A stretch of 23,041 nt of DNA, taken from NCBI GenBank assembly GCA_000969725.1, contig JXSR01S033914.1. One strand, 5' to 3'. Within the stretch, counting starts at the first letter, position 1. Each line of letters starts with the position of its first letter. Made by a program: the position numbers and the translations under genes. Positions 9,216-19,227 of the stretch are shown piece after piece. The DNA comes from Ophiothrix spiculata (taxonomy: Eukaryota > Echinodermata > Ophiuroidea > Amphilepidida > Ophiotrichidae). The notes under the pieces are model-generated. The model did not search any database and was not told the DNA's origin. It saw nothing but the letters and a program-made list of their open reading frames with translations.

Positions 9216-10409
9216 AAATGTTGGGACAAACACTGACACGGGTATTGTGAATCAATTCACTGTCTTGTCATTATGTAAAAGGCTAGTTAACGACGGAGGC
9301 TGATCGTACCTCTTACGAATTGAATGGACCTATTTAAAGTAAAACTAAAGTTGCAACTTACATGATAACTATTATATTTATAATATTGAACATGTTGATT
9401 TTTTAAACAAAGTGACGTATATAATTGGGCTATAGGTCTACATATACACGGTAATGATTAGTATCCAGCAACGAAAATCAGATGTTACTATCGAATTGAT
9501 CTTAGTAGGTTGGGGGGGAGATGACACAGAATGCTAAAAGAGATTCCAAGTTCAGGTTCACAGAATTTGTTTGATACGATGTTTGTCCTTGGTTCAAGAA
9601 AATGTGAGTTTATATGAGAATCTCTGATATCAGCAAGATCGTTTGTTCATACACTGAATGTGGTCTAACGTTGTCCAGAGTGAACGTAGTCTTTGCAATG
9701 TAGTATGCTCTATATGTTCTTGAATATAGTGAAAAATTAGATCTTAGCTGCTCGTTATCTTGTATTTTTTCAATTAGATAAAATATTTGCATCCAATGCA
9801 CCCCACCTTTTATAGTACTTTTTATATAGAATAATGCATGGATGTGTCAAAGGTTCAATTAGTAATTTCTCTATTGCAAATCAAAACTGCATGATTTTGT
9901 TTATATAAAAAATGCAATTTCTCAATTTCAGAGCGATAAGAATAAATTGCCATCATAATTGGTTCTCCTTTGTGTTATCCACCTGTCGTCACTTCCATTT
10001 ATCCTTGTCATGTTTTGTATACTCACCAAGTGGGCGGTGTTTGTTCACATTTTACACCAAGAATTTTCGCAAATCTACCCCACTCAGACTTGTTGATATA
10101 TGGGTATATTTTGTCATTTTTCATAAAAGTAAAATGATTTTGGAAAACCCGACGTTGCTCAATGACTTCTTCGTTATTGGCAATATATAGGAATATAGTA
10201 TTTATATAGTATTTTGTTAAGGCAATATGGTGGTGGGACTTTCAAGCTTTAGTTCTCATCCGAAAGCGAAATTTGTGATACAAGAAATACTTTCATTTTT
10301 TACAGTTAGGGATTATTGCGACAACCAAATTTCTTTTATCTTAACGTTTCAGATACAGGTCTGTTATAAGTTATGCCTAACCTTTTTATTTTTAATCCTT
10401 TTCGTTTAT
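9216..10409. other. Intron 1: nothing recognised
   Basis: Short frames on both strands (for example 9610-9801 minus and 9912-10190 plus) lack recognisable features. No inverted or tandem repeat was found. Confidence 0.4.
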
Positions 10410-10520
10410 TATTATTATTATTAATTAATTTATTCGGGTTTTTTTTTCCTTTTTATATATTTATTCCCTGTGCTTGGGTCTGGTGGTTGGAAAAAATTTA
10501 CAAAGACTCTACACCAGACC
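10410..10520 (-). mobile_element. Second copy of the 6062-6151 retroposon 3' end
   Basis: On the minus strand it shares TTTGTA, CCACCAGACC, AAGCAC and GGGAATAAATA with 6062-6151, and then runs into an A-rich tail with AAT repeats. It extends slightly further 5' (GGTCTGGTGTAGAG). No duplicated flank is visible. Two copies in the same orientation in one intron show a dispersed family. Confidence 0.6.
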
Positions 10521-10734
10521 CGTTCTCTTCATATACTCTATTACAGATGCAGATACAAAAAAATGTATATTCATGAAAACTTGGATAATTTATTCGGTTT
10601 TGAATACTAGTAGGCCTTTTTGTTTTCATTTTTTTTTAATTAGTGCATAAGGGGGGGGGGGAGAGAGTATATGGACTCTGTATTATGTTTTTCTCGCTTC
10701 AACAAAACCCAATAAAGCTGTTTTGTAATTGTCA

Positions 10735-11010
10735 GGGTAGGGATTGCGCATGTTTCGGTGAAAAAAATATCAAATCGGTCTCATCGTTTTTGAGATAATT
10801 AGCATAAACTGGTAAAATGATTGCGGTGTTCAAATTTTGTTTTGTCCCCAAAACCGAAACAAGACATTTTTTTCAAATTTTAATTAATGAGCTTAATTTC
10901 ATTGAAAAATTCGTTTGGGAAACTTCCAGATTTCCAATTTTTTGGCAGGAAATTTTTCATAAAAAATCAGAATTTGATACAAATTAGATATCCGGCCGCC
11001 ATTTTGAAAC
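10735..11010. repeat. Possible relative of the 5437 and 19757 MITEs
   Basis: The segment has an AAATCGGTCTCATCGTTTTTGAGATAAT-like motif resembling the internal GGTCACCG...TTTTTGAGATAAT blocks of the two MITEs. No terminal inverted repeat was identified, so the limits are approximate. An 11-base G tract lies just upstream at 10651-10661. Confidence 0.25.
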
Positions 11011-12518
11011 GGAATGATGGATTTTGAATTGTTTTGTATCATATGAATTGTATTGAGTTGGTGTATCACTGTGTACAGGTTTAAAGATAAATAATACTGA
11101 GAATATTGTTTTTAAAGCGATCAAAATCCAGGGTCCACATGGACCTTCTGCACTTAAGTGTTAAGAAACTTGAATTTTCTTAAGTTAATTATACTTCACT
11201 TTAAACATGTACTTTTTAGTATTTACTAAAAAAGAAGAAAATTTATGTGGACAGTCTACATGGTAACATTAAGTACCACTTTTACTTAAGAAATGTGCAC
11301 TATTGCTTGATTCTGAATAGTCAGCGAATTTGGAAACTTTGCCAGGAACAACCAAAAATTAAGAGATGTTTTCTGATAACTTTAAAAGAGGTGTCGATAT
11401 TTCTTATTTCACCTTAGAATATTGAATCCAGTCTGAACATTCCATGGTCTGAATTTCAATATTGTTTTCAACAAACGCAGAATTCCATTATTTCAAAAAC
11501 GCCCCAAAATTACATTGACCAGAAAATACCGATCATAGTAGATAGACATAACCATGACCTGAAAGACCTCAGAAAGTTTAATGTTGTCACAGGAAAAGCA
11601 TTCCTTGAAAATGGGGTGAAATGACCTATGACCCAATGTCTGATATACTCATCACGCTCTGTTACATTGGATTGAAGATTCAGCCTGGCAAAGTTCAAAC
11701 TTTTCCTGTTCCTTGTTCTTTCAATTTTAATATCAATATTACAGGCACTAGCCACGATCACCATGTCAAGTTCAACTTTCGGTGACATATACTGATTTTA
11801 TTGCATTTGAGAAAGATCTTCCACTTACTAACTTATATCTATAACCATTCCTGTTGAAATTTGAATATTTATTGTAAAAAATACAATTTTTCGTGTTGTG
11901 ACTTTTTCATTCTCCGGAGAATAAAGAATTCCTTGATAGCGTTTCTAGAAATAAATTATACATTCTCAAAATAATAAAACTTGTTTGAAGCTACCAAAAA
12001 TATTTTTACTTAAGAGATCATATTTTGTATATTTAACCTTCCAAAAATAATAATATTCAGTTTTAAATCGACCACCACACTGTTGGAAAATCCCCAAGAA
12101 AGGAAATTTGGTTGAAACTCATCTTTATGAGTAATTAACAGGAATTTGTTTGTTTAGTTTGATTCTATTATGTGTCTCTTTGATTCAAATCAGTTTTCCA
12201 TTGCCAAGTTGAATCATGGCTAACAGCTTTTATCTGATGAGAATGTTACTGCCTTGTTTGGCGATAAAAGTTTATATGCAATGTACTACCAAATGTTTTG
12301 TTATTTATATTGGAAAAGTTTTTTTAAAAATCACTGTAACAATCACTCAAAATGTTTTTATTTTCATTAACCCAAGTGCAAAACTTTATGAAAATTTCTG
12401 ATATAGGCCCTCAGTTCCCTAGAGGTTAATTTTATCATGCATAAATGAAAAATATCAAGACATCGGTGTATCTTTTGCAGTTTAGTCAAATTTGAGACCA
12501 TACTCAGAGTGACTACAG
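11011..12518. other. Intron 1: nothing recognised
   Basis: A 92-codon minus-strand frame at 11510-11788 is the longest here but matches no domain I know and has no supporting context. A CACTTAAGTG-like word near 11150 recalls the foldback element at 4482 but is isolated. Confidence 0.35.
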
Positions 12519-12944
12519 TCTTTAAAATTGACTTTTGTAAATACATCTCTCTATATCTATAATATATCACTTGATAGAAACATGTCAAAGTTAAATGCCC
12601 CCATGATACTTAGAATGGTGATAAAGTAGCTGAGTGCTTTAAAATGATCTCACATTTTTGCATGTTACAAGTTCATCCTTATCATAAATCTTGTTAAGGA
12701 TGAAATGCATGTAGTCGTAATTACGAAACATAAATTTTAAATCATGAACATGATGAATAATTTTTTTAATTAAATAAAAATGATATGAATCTTTAAAATT
12801 GACTACTTGTAAATACATCTCTATCATATATCACTTGATTAAGGAACATGTCAAAATTAAATTCCCCTCCCCCTCCCGTGATACTTAGAATGTGTTTAAC
12901 TTAAGTAGCTGAGGGCTTTACAAATGCCGTACAAATGATATCAC
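12519..12944 (+). repeat. Direct duplication, two ~135-155-bp copies
   Basis: 12519-12653 and 12790-12944 share TCTTTAAAATTGAC, TGTAAATACATCTCT, ATATCACTTGAT, GTGATACTTAGAATG-like, AAGTAGCTGAG and GCTTTA blocks in order, with small gaps. About 135 bp of unrelated AT-rich sequence separates them. It is a diverged local duplication with no coding content. Confidence 0.7.
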
Positions 12945-13246
12945 TTTTTATAAAATCTGGCTCTATGTATAAAAACATTAATTCATATGTTATGATTGCT
13001 GTTTAAATGTGATGGCTCAGCCCGAAAAGGGGGACTTTGCAGATGATTTTATCATGTTATCTGTTACAGCATTTTGTAAGCTTTCAAATGACACCTTACT
13101 TGTTGGATTTGATCAAGGAGATCAAATTTTACAACAGAGAATCTGCTCAAAATTGTTATTATTTTCATTATTTTTTGCTGCCTATTTTCACCAGTGTTCT
13201 GTTGCAAAGTCACCCTTTTCTGGGTGAGTCATCACATCACAAATGT

Positions 13247-13389
13247 CCCCTTGGTACCCAATACATCATGACAGACCTTGACATTTGGAGTGCCCCCCCC
13301 CCCCCCCTTCGATAAAATATAGTCGGGTGTAACATGATTTCATGTTGTGAATGTTGTTTAAACGCTCCCTTGGTACCCAATACATCATA
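13247..13389 (+). repeat. Short direct repeat around a poly-C tract
   Basis: CCCTTGGTACCCAATACATC at 13248-13267 recurs at 13367-13386, both followed by AT...GACA(G/T)A(C/T)CTTGACAT. Between them is a 15-base C tract (13293-13307). It is a small local duplication 200 bp upstream of exon 2. Confidence 0.7.
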
Positions 13390-13579
13390 TTATGACATAT
13401 CTTGACATCCAAGTGATTTGTTTTGTTGCAATATGCTTATATAGTTAATTCTAAAAAATGAATAGTGCCACCAATAGTGAAATCTAAAATTATGGGCTAA
13501 AAATGATGTATTTTAATCAAACATAAGCATTAATAATTATAACTATTGTTGGTGACTTTAATATTATTTTTTATTGCAG

Positions 13580-13759
13580 TATCTTGTGAGCAGTCCTTCA
13601 CAGAGCAGCCCTCAGACATAGAAGCAATACTTGGAGATGCAGAAGTAGTCCTCAAATGTAAAGTAGAGAATATAGCTGGCGATCTTCACTGGCAGAAAGA
13701 CGACAAGGACTCCATAGCTATTGTTAACCCGAGAAACACGCCAATCAGCACACTAACAA
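13580..13759 (+). CDS. Ig-domain adhesion protein (nephrin/Kirrel-like), exon 2
   Basis: This internal exon of 180 bp lies between TTTTTTATTGCAG and the donor GTAAGTCT, with both junctions in phase 1. It encodes the first half of an immunoglobulin domain: SCEQSFTEQPSDIEAILGD, then the B-strand cysteine in VVLKCKVEN, the core tryptophan in GDLHWQKDDKD, and PRNTPIS. The order EP/QPSD..., G(D)...V.L.C...G.L.W.KD(D) is that of the first Ig domain of Kirrel, Roughest and nephrin, which mediates cell-cell adhesion outside the cell. The exon joins 2373 upstream and 16686 downstream. A frame opening earlier, at 13546, begins with TTG inside the polypyrimidine tract and is intronic. The last 81 bp and the donor have been copied repeatedly downstream. 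The Ig fold is firm; the family is inferred from motif pattern. Confidence 0.8.
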
Positions 13760-16140
13760 GTAAGTCTTCACTTACCATAGAAACACACCAATAATGTTGC
13801 TAATATAGCAGGCGATCTTCACTGGCAGAAAGATGACAATGACTCCATAGCTATTGCTTACCCTAGAAACACGCCAATCAGCACTCAAACAAGTAAGTCT
13901 TCAGTTACCATAGAAACACACCAATAATGTTGCTAATATAGCAGGCGATCTTAAGTGGCAGAAAGATGACAACGACTCCGACATAGCTATTGCTTACCCT
14001 AGAAACACGCCAATCAGCACACAAACAAGTAAGTCTTCACTTATCATAGAAACACACCAATAATGTTGCTAATATAGTAGATGATCTTCACTGGCAGAAA
14101 TATGACAAGGACTCCATATAGCTATTGCTTACCCTAGAAACATGCCAATGAGCACACAAACAAGTAAGTCTTCACTTATCATAGAAACACACCAATAATG
14201 TTGCTAATATAGCAGGTGATCTTCACTGGCAGAAATATGACAAGGACTCCATATAGCTATTGCCTACCCTAGAAACACGCCAATCAGCACACAAACAAGT
14301 AGGTCTTCACTTACCATAGAAACACACCAATAGTGTTGCTAATGTAGCAGGCGATCTTCACTGGCAGAAAGAAGACAAGGACTCCATAGCTATTGCTTAC
14401 CTAGAAACACGCCAATCAGCACACAAGTAAGTCTTCACTTACCATAGAAACACACCAATAATGTTGCTAATATAGCAGGCGATCTTCACTGGCAGAAAGA
14501 AGACAAGGACTCCATAGCTATTACTTACCCTAGAAACACGCCAATCAGCACACAGACAAGCAAATCTTCTTCACTTACCATAGAAACACACCAATAATGT
14601 TGCTAATATAGCAGGGGATCTTCACTGGCAGAAAGACAACAAGGACTCCATAGCTATTGCTTACCATAGAAACACGCCAATCAGCACACAGACAAGCAAG
14701 TCTTCTTCACTTACCATAGAAACACACCAATAATGTTGCTAATATAGCAGGCGATCCTCCCTGGCAGAAATATGACAAGGACTCCATATAGCTATTGCCT
14801 ACCCTAGAAACATGCCAACCAGCACATAAACAAGTAAGTCTTCACTTACCATAGAAACACACCAATAATGTTGCTAATATAGCAAGGGATCTTCACTGGC
14901 AGAAAGACGACATAGACTCCATAGCTATTGCTTACCCTAGAAACACGCCAATCAGTACACAAACAAGTAAGTCTTCACTTACCATAGAAACACGCCAATA
15001 ATGTTGCTAATATAGCAGGCGATCTTCACTGGCAGAAATATGACAATGACTCCATAGCTATTGCTTACCCTAAAGGGACATCAAGTATAGACTAGTATAT
15101 AGCAGGAGATCTGCACTGCTCGAAAGACAACCAACAAGGTCTCAATAGCAGACAGTAAGTGTTGATGATTTAATCCTATAGTAACATGTAAGTCTTCTAA
15201 AGTGTAATACATGTATAGTGTAGTGGCAAATATAGGAGACCTGTACTGGCAGAAAGATGGCATGGCATCCATAGCCGTGGCTTACCCTAGAAACACGCCA
15301 ATCAGCACACAAACAAGTAAGTCTTCTCATATGTAATACCTTTATCATAGTAGTAGATCTTCACTGGAAGAATAATAGCTATCACTTACCCTCGAGGGAC
15401 ACCAATAATGTACAGACTAGTATTGTCCTACTCATATATATTGTAGAAGATCTGCACTGTATAAAGACAACAAGGTCTTAACTGAAATGCAAAGACAAGT
15501 GTTGATGATTTTATCCTATAGAAACATGTAAGTCTTCTCAAATGCAATATACCAAATATAGTAGTAGATCTTCACTGGTAGAAAGATGGCAAGGATTCCA
15601 TAGCTGTGGCTTACCGTAGAAACACACCAATCAACAAACAAGAAGTCCTGATCAAGTGTCAGGTATATTAATATAACAGGAGATCTGCACTGGCAGAAAG
15701 ATGGCAAGGACTCGATAACCATCACTTAAACACACCAATCAGTACACAAAAACAGTTGAAAAGCTGATTTATAGAAACATAAGTCTTCTTAAGAGTAATG
15801 TAGCTAATATAGTAGGAGATACACTTGCAGAAGGATAGCAAAGTCAGACTCCATAACCCCAAGAAACACATCAATGCACAGATAGTAAGTCCTTCTCAAA
15901 TGTAAGATAGCTAATTCGCAGGAAATCTTCACTGGCAGAAAGATGTAAAAGGACCCCTATAGCCATTACTTACACAAGAAATACACCAATATGCACAGAA
16001 ATGTAAGTGCTGATGAGTTGACCCAATTAAAGTCTCAAATGTAAGGTAGCTAATATAGCAGGAGATCTTAACAAGAACTTAGTCACTATTGCTTGTCCTA
16101 GAAACAGAAACACATCAATCAGATAGTAAATGTTGATGAG
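13760..16140 (+). repeat. Intronic tandem array of exon-2-derived units
   Basis: About 19 units repeat the 3' half of exon 2 plus the start of intron 2. Copies of GATCTTCACTGGCAG start near 13814, 13947, 14083, 14218, 14353, 14481, 14617, 14753, 14888 and 15021, a period of 128-136 bp. Decayed units follow near 15107, 15235, 15355, 15449, 15568, 15681, 15817, 15925 and 16060. The 5' ten are close to each other; the 3' ones are worn and shorter. Most early units keep the donor ACAA|GTAAGT, and two (14481, 14617) have GCAA instead. Each unit also carries a second copy of AGAAACACRCCAAT and ends the exon frame with a CAATAA stop. None has a clear polypyrimidine tract, so I call them intronic copies, not exons. 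Confidence 0.9.
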
Positions 16141-16301
16141 TTGAAACCTACAGGGCCTACAGCACCATATAATCACTGATAATTGATTTTTTTTTACCGT
16201 CAAGTTTTGGCCCCATTATAGAATTTATTTGTTGATGCCTCAAGGCTCAAAACAATAATGTTATTGTCTTCAGCAATACTTACATTTGGGCAAATAAGAG
16301 G

Positions 16302-16547
16302 GGAGCGTGGTCGAGCGGTTAGAGCACGGGTCCTGTAATGCAGAGATTGTGAAGTTCGAGCCCCGGGCCGGGCAGTTTTCGTCTCCTTGTTTCCTTGGGC
16401 AAGAAACTTTACTCTACTTGCTCTGTGGTCAGACAGTCACGTAAAGCCGTGGGTCCCCTGTACGAATAGACTCCTTCATGGGGTATGCATGTTGTGCAAG
16501 TACTTGTACCGGTATCATTGATTGATTGATTGATTGATTGATTGATA
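16302..16547 (+). mobile_element. tRNA-derived SINE
   Basis: The head is tRNA-like: GGGAGCGTGGTCGAGCGGTT holds an A-box-like segment, and AGTTCGAGCCC (16353-16363) fits the B box, so it could be transcribed by RNA polymerase III. The body contains TCCTTGTTTCCTTGGGCAAG and ACTTTACTC, and the tail is a GATT microsatellite (16521-16547). It sits in intron 2 of the Ig gene, in the same orientation. No clear target-site duplication was found. A split second copy lies at 18801-18866 and 19321-19383. Confidence 0.8.
16521..16547 (+). repeat. GATT microsatellite (SINE tail)
   Basis: Six to seven perfect GATT units form the 3' end of the tRNA-SINE. Confidence 0.9.
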
Positions 16548-16685
16548 TACCCTTTCCCAGGAAAGACTTGTGAAGGGGACTGAGTGCTTTATACTTAAAC
16601 TTTTAAGTCCTGTATCAGCAATGTTGCTTACAGATTAACTAATACTAGACATTTAATTTTTCAATCTTTATTTATCTTCATACAG

Positions 16686-16847
16686 CATCACCAAGACTCT
16701 CCATAACTGGTGACTTTGCAGCTGGCGAGTACCATCTGCGCCTTACCAATGTCATCTTAGAAGACGATGGTGAATATAGGTGCTATGTTACGCCATTTGG
16801 GAATCATACTAAGATCACTTCAACATCAGCAAAGCTCACTATTGGAA
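16686..16847 (+). CDS. Ig-domain adhesion protein (nephrin/Kirrel-like), exon 3
   Basis: This 162-bp exon, phase 1 at both ends, lies between CTTCATACAG and GTAAGTAT. It completes the Ig domain begun in exon 2: SPRLSITGDFAAGEYHLRL, then NVILEDDGEYRCYV with the D-x-G-x-Y-x-C signature and the second disulfide cysteine, an N-glycosylation sequon in GNHTK, and the G strand SAKLTIG. The ITGDFAAGEY.L.L stretch parallels VVGSADAGQY.L.I of Kirrel Ig1. With exon 2 the domain is about 113 residues. Further Ig repeats, the membrane segment and the tail would be expected past the right edge, because no other exon was seen in 16848-23041. A broken copy of its 3' half lies at 17130-17234. Confidence 0.8.
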
Positions 16848-16899
16848 GTAAGTATACAGTGCTACATGCTGGGACAGTAGCTACTATAAAACACCGATA

Positions 16900-17123
16900 T
16901 CGTAAACTGGGGTGGCTTTGAACAGCGGGGTGACTTTGAACAAAATTTTGATGTGGAAAAAAAGTGACACATCTTGCCCGATACTGGTTTGTAGAGGATT
17001 TCAACCATCTCTGATTAACAGTCGAAATCCCGTACAAACAACAATCAGGTGAGATGAGTCGTTCCCCGGAGTCGTTCACAAATCATCTTGTCGAATTTTG
17101 TTCAAAGTCACCCTAGTTTACGG
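16900..17123. mobile_element. TA-flanked MITE, CGTAAACTRGGGTG ends
   Basis: The left end CGTAAACTGGGGTGGCTTTG (from 16901) is inverted at 17099-17122 with two mismatches. TA dinucleotides at 16898-16899 and 17124-17125 look like the duplication left by Tc1/mariner-type transposases. A second internal TGACTTTGAACAAAATT block follows the left end. It is 224 bp and non-coding. It lies between exon 3 and the exon-3 fragment. Confidence 0.7.
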
Positions 17124-17129
17124 TACTGA

Positions 17130-17234
17130 TGAGTAGGAGGACGACGGTGAATATAGACCTGTGCTATATTACGCCATTAGGGAATTATACTAACATCTGC
17201 TAAGATCTTGTCATCATCAGCAAAACTCACTAAA
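17130..17234 (+). pseudogene. Decayed duplicate of exon 3 (3' half)
   Basis: The segment follows exon 3 closely through GACGGTGAATATAG, TGCTAT, TTACGCCATT, GGGAAT, ATACTAA and TCAGCAAAACTCACTA. A small insertion after GAATATAG shifts the frame, a second insertion follows ATACTAACATC, and the donor GGAAGTAAGT is replaced by AAAATTTA. It cannot serve as a working exon. With the exon-2 array it shows that both halves of this Ig domain were duplicated locally. Confidence 0.75.
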
Positions 17235-17330
17235 AATTTAATTCAAAATTCATTATACTGACAAATGCAAATGAGACCACTGACCCATATCCATCCTCAG
17301 AGATCTTTTCTGGTTTTTTTTAAGAGGGGT

Positions 17331-17351
17331 GGGGGGGGGGGGGGGGGGGGG
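17331..17351 (+). repeat. 21-base poly-G tract
   Basis: An uninterrupted run of 21 G (GGGGT just before, GAGGAGG just after) lies in intron 3. Such runs can form G-quadruplexes and are prone to sequencing error, so the exact length is uncertain. Confidence 0.9.
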
Positions 17352-17727
17352 AGGAGGTGAATTAGGTGATGTCTGGGATGACTATCAGTTTTGTCAGAGA
17401 AATTTTAAGATGGAACAACATAAGATTGTGCATAACAGCTCATAACATATGCATTGATATCTTGGGTGTGTAAGATTTCAGGTGAATGACTGGTCAATAC
17501 CACGGGTCAATTCAGGGGTAAGGTAGTCATTAAGAGACAATGTTTTCTCACTTTAGGCATGATAAATTTTCAACATCAGGGTATGATGGATGATTACCAT
17601 ATATTACCAACCATGTCCACTCTCAAAAGACAAGATAAGATATTGTGTACTCCCATCATACATTGTTTCCTATAGTTATTTCTTTTATGTTTATCACAAG
17701 AGTGACACTAGGGACCAGCCCTTAGAA

Positions 17728-17911
17728 AGAGTGACAAATTGGCACTCTAAAAGAGTGAAATTTTCACTCCTTAAAGAGTGACAATTCACTCTTGAAAAGT
17801 GACATTTCACTCTTTTCTGAGCCAAAAATTCACTTTATAAGAGTGAAATTCCACTCCAAAATAGACAGTGAACTTTTCACTCTTTTACATTAAGAGAGTA
17901 AGTTTAAACTC
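17728..17911. repeat. Cluster of AGAGTGA/TCACTCT palindromic motifs
   Basis: At least ten GAGTG or CACTC words alternate in orientation within about 180 bp, including the palindrome GAGTGAAATTTTCACTC (17753-17769). This suggests a foldback element or a repeat cluster with several alternative hairpins. The ends are not sharp. Confidence 0.65.
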
Positions 17912-18595
17912 ACAAATAACCATTTAGTGGCTGCCAAGTAAAGTATATTTTGCCGCCAAATCATCGGCTCATAACATCTTCCTTGATCAAGCTAATGATT
18001 TCCAAACATGTGCCCATGGAATAAACCCTGATGTATTTTAATTCTCTCCATCAGATATGATACTAAGGCCTACAGTTCAGTTTAAAAGTTTTAAATGAAA
18101 CATTGAAATCTAAGGTTCTTTTAGCATGCCGTTAAAAGAATATTTCACATTTAATATAACTTCTTAAGTTTTCATAAAGTCATTAACTTTCAATAATGCC
18201 TGTAAATTAATTTACAATTGAGCATGAAAGAAAGTTCATTCCCCCATCAGCCAACCTAATTTCATTCCCAAGTTACTTCCAATTACTGAGTCACACCTGA
18301 GGGCTTCCAATTGACCCAGGCTATCACTAGAGGTTGAATCCTACAACCCAGGGGAGCAATTGGTAGGATGATGATAGATTTATGGTTTTAGGTTGTTGTA
18401 CTATTGTGTAGCAATTTGTCATTTTGAAATATCTTGAATAGTAAACATAGAAAATAGGTTATTGTAAGGGACAGAAATGCTGTAAGCTACTCAGAATTTA
18501 CACTTGTAGAAAAACTACTTGTAAAAAAAAAGTAAACTTGAAATCATTTTGTCAGATGTTACATCAAATTATATGAATGAGGAAGGTTGTTTTAC
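17912..18595. other. Intron 3: nothing recognised
   Basis: I see no coding frame, inverted repeat or tandem repeat in this stretch. Confidence 0.4.
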
Positions 18596-18800
18596 CCCAG
18601 GGGGAGGTCACTTTGTTTTCTGACCGGGTACCCCACATTACCAAAAAGGTGAGACCTGGACAGGTCTCATGACTATAGGGTATCAAAATTGCCAGTGATC
18701 TGGTTCTCTACAAGTCTCACAGAGGGTACACAAAAATTGACTTTAAGTCTCCAGTCTGATAGGTATCAAACTAAGAAAGAATGAATGAATTATGGGAGAG

Positions 18801-18866
18801 TGGTTTACGTCTCCTTGTTTCCTTGGGTAAGAAACTTTACTCTCCGTGGTTCTGAAGTCACGTTAA
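18801..18866 (+). mobile_element. tRNA-SINE copy 2, left fragment
   Basis: It matches 16374-16440 of the intact SINE (CGTCTCCTTGTTTCCTTGGG, AAGAAACTTTACTCT, AGTCACGT) and stops at TTAA. The tRNA-like head is missing. It continues at 19321 after the inserted element. Confidence 0.75.
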
Positions 18867-18987
18867 GGGGTGGTCAAAAATCAACATCACCATCATGTTC
18901 CTTGTGAAAATTCCTTTCTGGAAATGTATACTTTTATTAACTTTAAGCACTTTGTTCAAAAGTTATGGTACAAAATAAATTTGCAAT

Positions 18988-19065
18988 TAATTATTGTCGG
19001 GGTCCCGACAATAATTAGAAAATGACACATTTGAAAAAATGGTTTTGGGATCATAACATATACCA
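18988..19065 (-). repeat. Palindrome-bearing repeat, copy B
   Basis: A 30-bp palindrome at 18988-19017 has 14-bp perfect arms (core TTGTCGGGGTCCCGACAA) and only the two central bases unpaired. The following 48 bp match the reverse complement of 1118-1190. The hAT-type MITE begins at 19066, immediately after the recognisable match. Confidence 0.75.
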
Positions 19066-19227
19066 CAGGCATGAGAATTTTCAGATAATTATCCGATTTC
19101 AGATATTTTGTCATCCAAAAGCATCCAAATTCAGATAATTTGGGGGCTTGATTTAACCTTTTTAGTGGTTTCTTGGTTAAATTTTACTAAATTCAGATAT
19201 TTTCATGAAAAAACATTCTCATGCCTG
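19066..19227. mobile_element. hAT-type MITE, CAGGCATGAGAAT ends
   Basis: The 13-bp terminal inverted repeats CAGGCATGAGAAT (19066-19078 and 19215-19227) are perfect. The flanks ATATACCA and AATTACCA match at 6 of 8 bases, as an aged 8-bp hAT duplication would. The arms continue to pair through TCAGATA words. The 162-bp element is non-coding and nested in the TTAA-flanked element. Confidence 0.8.

Noticed and set aside
11510-11788. 92-codon minus-strand frame
   Set aside because: It is the longest in its area but has no domain, no homology I recognise and no splice or promoter context.
13546-13579. Apparent N-terminal extension (MLVTLILFF-like) of exon 2 resembling a signal peptide
   Set aside because: The first codon is TTG, and the hydrophobic residues come from the polypyrimidine tract before the AG acceptor at 13578-13579.
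13760-16140. CRISPR-like array
   Set aside because: The units are 128-136 bp, repeat throughout without unique spacers, and clearly derive from the adjacent exon in a eukaryotic gene.
16302-16375. Functional tRNA gene
   Set aside because: The A and B boxes are present, but the cloverleaf is poor and it continues directly into a SINE body and tail.
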